DNA from: Rhodamnia argentea
Lineage: Eukaryota; Streptophyta; Magnoliopsida; Myrtales; Myrtaceae
Assembly: GCF_020921035.1 (NCBI RefSeq)
Contig: NC_063154.1
Location: 310,001-374,000, forward strand
Reading direction: 5' to 3'
DNA: 64,000 nucleotides
Shown: positions 38,179 through 47,175 of the stretch, one piece after another
Layout: each line of letters starts with the position of its first letter
Position numbering within the stretch: the first letter of the stretch is position 1
Notes under the pieces: model-generated
What the model saw: the letters and a program-made list of their open reading frames with translations, nothing else
What the model was told of the DNA's origin: nothing
The model's database searches: none
Position numbers and translations under genes: made by a program

Positions 38179-39224
38179 CGGAATTAGACCCGTAAAGATT
38201 TGGAGGACCACATTGCAAATCTTAGTTGGACCCACATACTGTATGATCGTGGGTCAACATCTTGCCTGCTGGGCCTGTACCGTGGTCCGTAGATGTCTTG
38301 TCTAGGTAACTTTCAGATCCGAAATATTCTGCTGTCTAATTTAAGAATTACACATACTTTTCTGATAAAAGAAAAAGGAATAAACCCACTTGGAATTTCT
38401 TATTTGACCCGTCTGACAATCGTGATCTTTTCCGAACCTAGGAATATTGTTCTCACGATAATTCAGAACCATTGATGGGTTGGTGCGCCGGTGGCTTCTG
38501 CACCATTTCATTTTCAAATCCCATTCGTTCATTTTGCTGCGTATTGCTTCCAAAAGTCTGAATCCGAATCGGTCCCCGCGACATTTTCTAGGCTTTCTGC
38601 TTCTCCTGCACACGAATTTTCCCCCCTTACTTTGATAACTTGACATCTTCAACCCTTTTTTCACACATCAATTACTCGCACAAAGCATGGCGAAAAAATG
38701 GATATCTGCTCTGGAGATGAGACCCCCTCTCTTCCGAGCTGTCTCCACCACCCACCACCACCAACCCAAATGCATACCAATATCAGAAAGATGCTCAAAA
38801 TGATAGGGATGTAAGTACTCGACATTGGCAGATGCCGCGCATTTGCTTCATATCTATCGAACTATAGACGAGAAGATCTTTTTCTTGTAGGCGATACAGC
38901 TGAAGTTTTGGAAGTTTCTATCAATTTGCAGAGCAAGTATGGTGACTTCATACTTAATGTGCGCAGACAAGGTAGATCTCAAGTAAAAGGATCGGCAAGC
39001 TTTAAAGGGTTCGCGCTGAATCTACCGTGCAACTACTCTCACGTTTGATGGAACTAACTCAGAATGATCTGTAATAACGAAACCACAACAAACGAGTTCA
39101 GACATCACCAAGGTCCCGAGCATTTCTAACACATCAATAACATTCGTCTTCTTTCTCTCTCTTTTTCCCCACGTTTTTTACGTCTCGATACAAGCAGCGT
39201 ATGAGATCAAAAATCATAATCGAA
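37236..39224. other. Intergenic, no recognised gene
   Basis: A minus-strand open frame at 37254-37589 is unrecognised. An alternative frame over the same bases reads SYSGHFCKSWRGYETTGNAH before stops, which might be a decayed gene piece I cannot place. An (AT)n tract lies at 38146-38175. The rest is AT-rich. Confidence 0.45.
38146..38175. repeat. (AT)n microsatellite
   Basis: An uninterrupted AT dinucleotide run, flanked on both sides by TAACGGAAT-like sequence. Confidence 0.95.
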
Positions 39225-39455
39225 TCAAACGGAATAAAGAATGAACTCCGCGGTGTCCACCCCGCCGAACGCCTTGTGACCGCAGGGGCGCATCTGGGCC
39301 GATGCGCCCTTCGCGTCCCCGCCGTCGTGGTGGTGGTGGGGGTCGTCGGAGTTGGAGGGAGGGTGGTAGTACATGCGGGCGGTCTGGGGGCAGTGGGAAT
39401 GGAACCTCGCGGCGATCCTCACTCCTGCATCCAGCATCTCGACGTACTTCCCCAT
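39225..39455 (-). CDS. Small conserved plant protein of unknown function, 76 residues
   Basis: An intronless frame from the ATG at 39455 gives 76 residues starting [18 protein letters not shown]. Next come [15 protein letters not shown], a His/Asp-rich low-complexity stretch ([10 protein letters not shown]), and an end with [15 protein letters not shown] believe this start and end pattern recurs in a small uncharacterised plant family, but I cannot name a function. Residues 1-16 could form an amphipathic helix; there is no signal peptide or membrane segment. The clustered His and Cys residues could bind metal (speculation). Supporting gene structure: a TATATA box about 225 bp upstream and a (GAA)n leader tract. 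Codons are GC-rich compared with the surrounding AT-rich DNA, as in a real exon. Confidence 0.72.
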   Translation of the reverse strand: MGKYVEMLDAGVRIAARFHSHCPQTARMYYHPPSNSDDPHHHHDGGDAKGASAQMRPCGHKAFGGVDTAEFILYSV

Positions 39456-39493
39456 CGCCTTCACCCTAAAAAAAAAGCCCAAAACTTTCCCCT

Positions 39494-39518
39494 TTCTTCT
39501 TCTTCTTCTTCTTCTTCT
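39494..39518. repeat. (TTC)n microsatellite in presumed leader of the small-protein gene
   Basis: About eight TTC units (GAA on the gene's strand), 39 bp upstream of the start codon at 39455, inside the presumed 5' untranslated region. Confidence 0.9.
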
Positions 39519-39678
39519 CGGGATTCTCCGGAAAGGAAAACAAGATCGAAGAGGAGAGAAAAAGGAGGGAGTTGCAGAACAAGGGATGCTAGAAAGCGTC
39601 CCAAACGTGAATGCCCATGAAAATGGGAATCGAAGGAGGGAGGCTTGTCGGAGTTGGCGTGTGGTTGGGGGGGTGCAA

Positions 39679-39684
39679 TATATA
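39679..39684 (-). promoter_or_regulatory. Possible TATA box of the small-protein gene
   Basis: TATATA within GTATATATTGC (minus strand), about 225 bp before the ATG. It would give a leader of roughly 190 bases. Placement is inferred from position only. Confidence 0.45.
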
Positions 39685-40107
39685 CAGCAATTGCTGCTCT
39701 GTCCTTTCCACGTTTTTTTTTTTTTTTTCCCATTTCCGCGTTAGGTAAGATTATCTTTTTGCAAACATGCCCCTGGATTTTGGCATATTCTTGCTTATTT
39801 GGCTCTGCTGTCCCTCCAGCTCAATCTCTGAATTAGTCATTGCTAAATTAGTCGCAAGCGGCCCCCGGTAATTAGTTTGCTGTATAGATATCGCATTAAC
39901 ATTCAAAAGGCATTGTCGACGTTGTGGAATTTGTTAAAAAGTGCATTTAAGATATATATTCGCACAGCTAAAGATTTTAATTAAAATTGCCTTTGGGGTG
40001 CTTGTTGAGCAAACGTGCAAGGAAACGTTACTATTTCTAACATATTGAATGCCCTTGTGATATATGCGCAATGGATATACCGAATGCCCTTGTGATTCTT
40101 ATTTGAA

Positions 40108-40159
40108 GTAGGCGCCTTTTTCCGATAAAAAAGAAGAAGAAAAAGGTAGGCGCCTTTTT
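40108..40159 (+). mobile_element. Micro-insertion (CCGAT plus A/G tract) with 14-bp target duplication
   Basis: GTAGGCGCCTTTTT occurs at 40108-40121 and exactly again at 40146-40159. The 24-bp insert between them starts CCGATAAAAAAG and is otherwise A/G. It is oriented with its A-rich end next to the second duplication, as expected for plus-strand retroposition. Confidence 0.75.
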
Positions 40160-41259
40160 AAAATATGCCATTGCGCTCAATTTTCAAAGTGCATTAATAT
40201 CAGCTATAACTATTTTCACTAATATTGGCAAACGTGAACACTCGTACTTTTTTTTTTTTTTTTTTGGGGAAAGGAGGCTTAAAGTCCATTAAATAGATGA
40301 TGCATAACTAGACCCCTTTTATCATATGTTTTCAAAAAGAGCCTTCTTTTAGGCCGTCCAATGAGCGTTTTTCCTTAGGACTTTTATATTTTGTACATTC
40401 GTGATTCAATTTATCTCTCTTTTTATTTTATTTTAAAGAACGACGCCCATACAATTTTGTTAATTGATTTCACCAAGTCGAGACACTTTTTCACATGCTA
40501 GAACTTAGGCTTTAATTTAATTTAAGTGGGCCAAGTGGAGTGGCAGGCACACCAATAAAGAGAAAAAGGAATCTCTAGGCGGCTCCTAATCAATCTTTTC
40601 AATTCACGCCTATGTTTTTTAAATGATTAAACAAAGATAATTTCGCAAATTTTTTTTTTTTTGGGTGAAAAAGGACTTAAAGCCATCCACTTTACCACCT
40701 TCGATTTCACATGTCTTTAAGGTTGGTCATGAAGATAGACACATTCGAGGAATATGCCAGAGATGCTGGGCCTCGGGATGAAAGAATTGGCGAACAGCAG
40801 AGGGGGCCAGGGGGGTTGTTGGGGGCATTGAAAGTTAGAAGTGCAAATATCCAGAAGTATTAAGGGCTCCCCTGCAAAACTGATGAAGAAGGAAGACCGG
40901 AACGGCGTGGACCGTTGAACAAAATCGACGACGCTCGCCGCGTTGAGACGGTGCGACACTGGCCGTTGAGTTCTTTGCCTATCATGACCCTTCCCCGACT
41001 TTCTCTTTCCATCTCCTTGCACGGTCAAATCAGAAGTCCCAGCAATCTGGAAGCCTGACTGACAGTTTACTGTTGGGCGGTGAATTGGTAATTCATTGTT
41101 TCCGGATTCGGTGCTGGAAATTAAGTGCTAGCTTTTGACTTTCTAGTTTTCAGATGGACGGTCGCCCATTTTTTTCAGTCATCACAATTGATTTTTCGTC
41201 TGACTTGTAGCGCTCGATTGATTTTGATAGCTTTAATGAAACACGTTTATGGTACTTCG
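40160..41259. other. Intergenic spacer with two related retroposon-tail fragments
   Basis: No gene is recognised. T-tracts at about 40250-40266 and 40651-40662 are each followed by a GGG(T/G)(G)AAA-AAGGACTTAAAG-like phrase, so these are probably two 3' ends of one minus-oriented retroposon family. A minus-strand open frame at 40717-41028 has no resemblance to known families. Confidence 0.5.
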
Positions 41260-41304
41260 AATAGTTTTATGTTCTTTTTTTTGTCCAAATAGTTTTATGT
41301 TCTT
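41260..41304 (-). mobile_element. Micro-insertion (T-tract plus GTCCA) with 17-bp target duplication
   Basis: AATAGTTTTATGTTCTT at 41260-41276 is repeated exactly at 41288-41304. The insert is only TTTTTTGTCCA (11 bp). This is the shortest of the series and has the longest exact duplication outside the polyamine oxidase introns. Confidence 0.8.
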
Positions 41305-41328
41305 GAATCAATGACAATTGGGTGTATA

Positions 41329-41362
41329 CACATACATACATACATACATACATACATACATA
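41329..41362. repeat. (CATA)n microsatellite
   Basis: About eight CATA units, immediately downstream of a micro-insertion and about 80 bp upstream of a SINE. Confidence 0.95.
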
Positions 41363-41439
41363 GGGTGACTGAATAAGATTGCTTTTTCTTTTGTCTTTTC
41401 TTTTGTCTACTTTTACGAAAAGCAAAGACAGAATAGGGT

Positions 41440-41666
41440 ACTCACTCGCGCATGGCGTAGTTGGTTGAATTTGAGCTCTTCTTCCTCTTATGAAAGGTTG
41501 AGAGTTCAAAACTCCAAGCCGCGCTCCGTGATTTAAGTGGGGGGCCCCGGCGATAAGTTGTTGGGCTAGTCCCCCTCCAGGTATAGTTACTAGTTGGCCC
41601 TCGGGCCAGACATCGGGCGAAGCCCGGTGGGGCCGATGGATATTGAACTTAAAAAAAAAAAAAAAA
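41440..41666 (+). mobile_element. tRNA-derived SINE with target-site duplication
   Basis: An A box TGGCGTAGTTGG (41453-41464) and a B box GTTCAAAAC (41504-41512) are about 40 bp apart. A GC-rich body containing GGGCGAAGCCCGGTGGGG follows, then a 16-bp A-tract (41651-41666). The flanks AAAGACAGAATAGGGT (41424-41439) and AAAGACAAAATGGGGT (41664-41679) match at 14 of 16 positions, a target-site duplication. Together these define a nearly complete, fairly old SINE of about 227 bp. Confidence 0.88.
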
Positions 41667-41679
41667 GACAAAATGGGGT

Positions 41680-42647
41680 GTCTCGTATTCATAGAGTGGG
41701 CATTCTCGTACACTGACTGTACTAAGAAGTCTCGTGGCGCTTCGTGATTGGTTAGGGAGCACAGTGACGTGGAGTCTCAAGACCACCCAATATTTTCTCC
41801 CAAGTAGCACCTCCACCGGTCGATAGTTATGTTTCTCTCGCGTTTTTAATCTCTTTTTTTTTTTATGTTGGTCATTTTTTATTATCATATGTTCTAGCTC
41901 TACCATCTCCCTCTGCCGAACCGTGAGCTTTCTCTGTCACATGTTGTTTACTCTTTCCGTGATGCACATGGATAATCAAATCTCGGAAAAGGAATTCCCC
42001 CCAACCAATAGGCACATGGCGATGGCGCCGTCCATGTTCCGATGTTGAAGATTAACCGACCCTTTCTCGTTCGACAAGCGACACCATCGCTTTGCGTACA
42101 TATAGCGACATTCATTAAATTTTAGGATAAAAATCACTAAAAATTCTAAATTATGTCTACCGTCATATATTTATCCTAACCTTTTTTCTTTTCTTTTTTT
42201 GCAGCACCAAAAATCTCAAACTTATCATATAACAGTTACTCGATTTACATATTTACCCCAATCTTTTTATGGCACAAAAATTAACAAACTTAGACCCACG
42301 ACGCATATACCTTCCATCAAGGTCTCTCTCTCCTTTCTTTCTTTCTTTCTTTTTCCATTTTTCCTTCCTACTTCATCTTCACAGCCTCCCTCGCCACCGC
42401 CGCCCTTATCGTCGTCATCACCGCCGTCCTCACTGTTGCCAACCAAGGAAGAAAATAAAGGAGGAAGTTAAACAAAAAAAGGAAAAAGAAACTTTATTGG
42501 GTACATGGGCAAAGATACGAAATCGTGGGTGAGTCAAAGAACGACGACATTGACGCGGCTACATGGGCACGACTCGCTCAATTTATTGGACGATTAATGA
42601 GCGGCAATACCTCAATAGTGAATGAGCTACTAGAAACATTCTGCAAG
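41680..42647. other. Intergenic spacer with (TTTC)n tract
   Basis: No gene is recognised. A TTTC microsatellite lies at 42333-42354, followed by a short GC-rich CCGCCG stretch. Open frames here are low-complexity. Confidence 0.5.
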
Positions 42648-42656
42648 TATGTTTTT

Positions 42657-43461
42657 TGGGAAAATGACATTTTTAGTGTCAAAAGTTAAGTACGGAGATC
42701 ATTTTGATTTCAAAAATTTCCGTCGGAACACTTTAGTGCTAAGTCGGAGATAAAAGGATCACTTTGATGCATTCACCATAATTTTTCGACCAAAACTACC
42801 ACGTGTCATTAATAATTAATTTTTTAATATAAAATGAAATTTAAAAAAAATATTAAGTCCACGTGGATTGTCATGTGGACTTCTACATTTCAAAATAAAT
42901 TAAAATAAATCAAATGAAAATTTAAAAATTAGCTAAAAATAAATTCGTTTAAAATACAAATTGTATTTAACATAAAACTAAAAATAAGTTTGAAATTTCA
43001 CAAAAAACTTTAAATTAAAATTAAAAAACCGCTTATGGTTTCCAGGCGACGAGGGCTTGGTTTTGCAACTTTTTTTTTGTTGTTGATTTTTTACTTTATT
43101 TTGTTAATTTTTTAACAGAATTTTTTAGTTTATTTTAAATAAAATTTGCATTTTTTTTTATATTTTTCCAAATTTTATATTTTTATTTATTTTTGTAAAC
43201 TAATTAAGTTTGTATTTATATTTTTAATATTATTTTTTATAATTTTTACCTTTTCTAATTGCTATCTGGACTTCGCCGGAGCCACGTCAGCCTGAAATAT
43301 TAATAAAATAATGCAACATCAGATTTCCGAAGGACCAAATCGGACTTGGCACTAAAACAACTGTTTTTTCAAATACTTGGTACTTAAGTGATGGGAATGA
43401 AACTTTTGACACCAAAATAATCTCCGTACACAACTTTTGACACTAAAAGTGTCCTTTTTCC
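42657..43461. mobile_element. Mutator-like MITE with 9-bp target-site duplication, 805 bp
   Basis: TATGTTTTT flanks the element at 42648-42656 and 43462-43470. The ends are long inverted repeats: left about 42659-42705 has TTTTTAGTGTCAAAAGTTAA then GTACGGAGAT; right has the inverse ending GACACTAAAAGTGTCC. The interior is AT-rich with CCACGTGTCA-like words. It shares TTTTGACACT and CTTAAGTGAT phrases with the element at 14193-14596, so they are relatives. No coding capacity. Confidence 0.85.
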
Positions 43462-43599
43462 TATGTTTTTCCTATAAATAATTATTTAATATAATTTAAC
43501 TTAATGCAAAATTTTAGTTTGTTATCATTTCATTACATAGCCGTGACATATAGTCAATTTTCTTTTTCTCAAAACAAATGTTGCCGAAGCATACAACAT

Positions 43600-43865
43600 T
43601 CGTGGACTCGAGCGAAAACAAAGCCAAAGACATTTTCTCGGAGGATGAATAGCAGAAAAAAATATATTTTTTAAATAACAATGCTTATATCGCTTGAAAT
43701 GATTAGTCAATGAGAAATATTTCATTATCGACAGTAATTTATAGCTAATCAATTTTAAATTTATTTTTCGTTCGTTCATTTTTGCAAGCGATTGTTTTTA
43801 AGAAAAATATTTTTCGAATCGTTTATTTTTCGTGAAACAAACGGAAACTTTATAAATGAATTCTA
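43600..43865 (+). repeat. Dispersed repeat, relative of 51400-51625
   Basis: Shares, in order, a TGAAATG(A/G) then GTCAATG(A/G)(G)AAATATTTC phrase, then TATCGA, TAATTTATAGCTAA and a terminal TTTTTCG(T/G)GAAACAAACGGA with the segment at 51400-51625. The terminal AAACAAACGGA resembles the ends of the GC-core elements. It has no coding content and looks like a solo or truncated MITE. Confidence 0.6.
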
Positions 43866-44175
43866 GCAAGACGTTTTAAGTATGTCTAGCATTATTTATT
43901 TAAATACTTAACTAGTTAACTTTTATTAAAATGAGAATAACGACTCGAGCGATGCTCTTTAATTCGTTGGATGGATAACGCCGGGAGCTACACCTGAAAA
44001 GTTTCCTGCTCTTTCTCGTTAGTACCGTTATGTTCACTTGAGAAGGATCATCCTCCAATCCGAGCAATCGCTTGAGCGAATCTCTCGTGCTTCACACCGT
44101 AATTTATGGGACCCAAGTCCTAACACCATCCACCTCCTTCACCGATCACGCTTCCTCCCCACCAGCGCACAAAAA

Positions 44176-47175
44176 ATGCGATCTTTCTCCTTAGACACCA
44201 CGGGCCTGCGTTTCGCATCCCAAGTTTCCACAACCCCCGCCACTCGTTCGACGAAATTCCGAAGTGAGCTTCGCAACACTCACTACCCACCATTTATACT
44301 TGGTCGGTCATCTAGACGGAGCTCGTCATCGGGTAGCGTGGGCCTGCAGAGGAAAACCCAGAAGGATCTTTCTCGGATACTGAGGACAGAGTCGGCTATC
44401 AAGGAGATTGAGAGGAAGGCCAACTCCAAGAAGTACAACAATTTGTGGCCTAAAGCCGTATTGGAGGCCCTGGATGAGGCTATTAGTGAAAACCGTTACG
44501 AGTCTGCTCTTAAGGTTTGTTAATAACTCGTTCTCTGCATTTTGTTTGTACCGGCTTCAGGTGAATTCTCTTCATTGTCTGGTCACGTGCTAGGGTATTT
44601 ATTATTCAGCTACATTTCCCTGCGTAGCATTATACAGTTGGAGAAGTGAAGCTTGAAAAACGTATTGAGCTTTGCTAGTTGGAGTGGAAGCATTTATAAC
44701 CAGAGATTTAATCTCTACTTAACAGTCGTATGTGAATTGTTTACACAAATAGTGAAGACTGTACTACGAGTGACTATGTATAGCTCCTGATCAGTGGGTG
44801 TGCGTATGTTCGTGTTAGTTTCATTTTTTGGTTTAGGTAGTTACAACGTTACTTTAGATTACGCAGAGAGTTGAATATCTTTAGATGTTTATGTAGCAAT
44901 GGAATGGGAACTTTAGCAAGTACAGTACCATCATTAACAAGGGTCATTACCAGAGTGTCAGTGTCAGAGCTAGTAATTTGCTGATGCAATTCTATTTCTT
45001 GTTTCCATATAGGGAGCATGTCTAAATCTATCGTAACTCTCAAAGCATTTAATTCCCTTTTTTAGATATTCAGCCTTCTTCGTAAGCAGCACTGGTATGA
45101 GCCAAGATGCCAAACGTATGCAAAGCTTCTGATGATGCTTGGCAAGTGCAGGCAGCCTGAGCAGGCAGGTTTGCTTTTTGAGCTTATGCTGGCGGAAGGG
45201 CTTAAACCTACTGTCGATGTTTATACGGCTCTCGTCAGTGCTTATGGTCATAGTGGCCGAATCGACGAGGCATTATCTACTCTGGAAGCAATGAAGTCCG
45301 TCTCAGATTGCAAGCCCAATGTGTACACATACACTATTCTCGTGAATTGTTGCATGAAGTTCCATCAGTTTGATCTGATTGAACAAATACTTTCTGAGAT
45401 GTCATATCTCGGAATAAGTTGCAGCACCGTCACATACAATACTATGGTCGATGGATATGGCAAGGCTGAAATGTTTGAACAGATGGAGAAGTCATTGACA
45501 GACATGATTGACGGTGGTTCCTGTCTTCCTGATGTTTTCACTCTTAATTCGGTTGTGGGGGCTTATGGGAAGAGTGGACAGATTGATAAGATGGAGAAGT
45601 GGTATGAGGAATTTCAACTCATGGGTGTGAGGCCTGATATTATTACATTCAATACCCTGATTGGATCATATGGGAAGGCAGGGCTTTATGAGAAGATGAG
45701 TTCTGTTCTTGATTATATGGAGAAAAGGTTCTTTTCGCCTACAACTGCAACCTACAATGTAATCATTGACATCTATGGAAAAGCTGGCGATGTGGAAAAG
45801 ATGGAAGAATACTTCAAGAAAATGAAGCATCAGGGAATGAAGCCTACCTCTGTCACGTACTGCTCTCTGGTTAGTGCATACAGTAAATCTGGACTGATCA
45901 TGAAGGTGGATTTGATCTTGAGGCAAGTCGATAATTCGGATGTGGTGCTGGATACTCCTTTCTTCAACTGCATCATTAATGCATATGGTCAAGCTGGGGA
46001 CATTGAAAAGATGAGGGAATTGTTCTTGTCAATGAAAGAGACAAAATGCTCACCTGATACTATCACTTATGCCACCATGATCCAAACATACATTGCCCTA
46101 GGCATGACTGAGGCTGCTGAAGATTTGGAGAACAACATAATAAGATCCAAGGACCATCCAGGTATCTTTATGTCAAGTAGCTTTGTAACCGTCTATCTAT
46201 TTGCAAATTTGTATTCTTCCTTCATGTTGATTGCAAAACCTCATGTAATCTTCAATTTCTTGCACTGGATGGGAAGTTTCACACTTCTCACTCCCGGTTA
46301 TCAGAGAGGTTATTTTGTACTGTATTTATACACCCCATTCACTAACATGACATGTTTGCTCAAACCTTGCATACTTTCGCCATTATTCCTGCTAAGTGCT
46401 GATCTTGGTTTTATCAAGCCTTCTTACTCTAGTATCGATCATAGATTTATTATACTATGTAGGTTCTCACCTGTGCTTTCCATAGCATGTAATTGGGTGT
46501 TGTGAGACATAGAGAAAGGAAGTGGTGAGCAGATCCAAATGGAGGAAGTATATGAAGGGTTTGTTATGGCGGTTGTGGCGGCGGCGGCGGGATTCTCTAG
46601 GGCCATGCCGACCACCCTTGTAGAAAAGGAAAAAAAAAAGAATGAAGAAGAAAGCTAGGGTTGAAAGGGGCATGTGCCCCAGATGGCTCTTGATACCATG
46701 TCGTGACAGAAATTGTTTTATATTTCCATTGAGCTTAGGTGGTTATTTATATTACCCAGAGTACATTCTAGATGATTTACTTGCAAGAACAGAAATACAT
46801 AAAAATAAAAAACTTTCCAACTTCCAAATATAGGTTCCAACACTTAAAAAACTGATAGAGCTATATATTTCGTTGATAAAGTCCAAGAATGAAACTATTC
46901 CTATGAATCAGGATTTACAGCATGAGATTCTTAAGCTTCATGTGATGTTATGTGGGGTATATAGTGGCAAAAAGATGCTTTTAACTATATCCTGAAGATT
47001 TTATTGTTACTTGTGAGTATGCTGCTATTTGCGGCAAGCTCATTTTTCGGTCTCTGCTAAGTGCTTTAGATTATGACCGGTGAGTGAAATTCAACATTTA
47101 TTTATAGCATGCTATTTGAGAGTTGCTTAAATTACTTTGGGTTTCTGCTCAGGCATGAAGTTGATTGGATGCTAG
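44176..47175 (+). CDS. Pentatricopeptide repeat protein, EMB2750-like
   Basis: A P-class PPR protein close to Arabidopsis At3g06430 (EMB2750), an organellar RNA-binding protein needed for embryo development and chloroplast RNA processing. Exons 44176-44514, 45066-46161 and 47153-47175 give 485 residues, against 486 in Arabidopsis as I remember it. The basic Ser/Arg/Thr-rich N-terminus looks like a transit peptide. The conserved block KKYNNLWPKAVLEALDEAIS follows, then nine to ten 35-residue PPR repeats (for example VYTALVSAYGHSGRIDEAL and TFNTLIGSYGKAGLYEKM). The last exon encodes only MKLIGC after PG. Chosen start: the first in-frame ATG, since upstream codons lack ATG. Intron 2 carries a Copia-like LTR. 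Reading through its donor stays open to 46505 and would add about 115 unrelated residues. Confidence 0.95.
46686..46842 (-). mobile_element. Copia/TRIM-type LTR with primer-binding site, in PPR intron 2
   Basis: Read on the minus strand, a 144-bp segment (46842-46699) begins TGTTGGAACC and ends CACGACA. It is followed directly by TGGTATCAAGAGC (46698-46686). TGGTATCAGAGC is the known initiator-Met-tRNA primer-binding site of plant Copia elements; one extra A is present here. The short LTR fits a TRIM or small Copia. No second LTR was found, so it is a partial element. It is antisense to the PPR gene. Confidence 0.75.

Noticed and set aside
40717-41028. 103-codon minus-strand frame
   Set aside because: No resemblance to a known family and no flanking gene signals; it lies among retroposon fragments.
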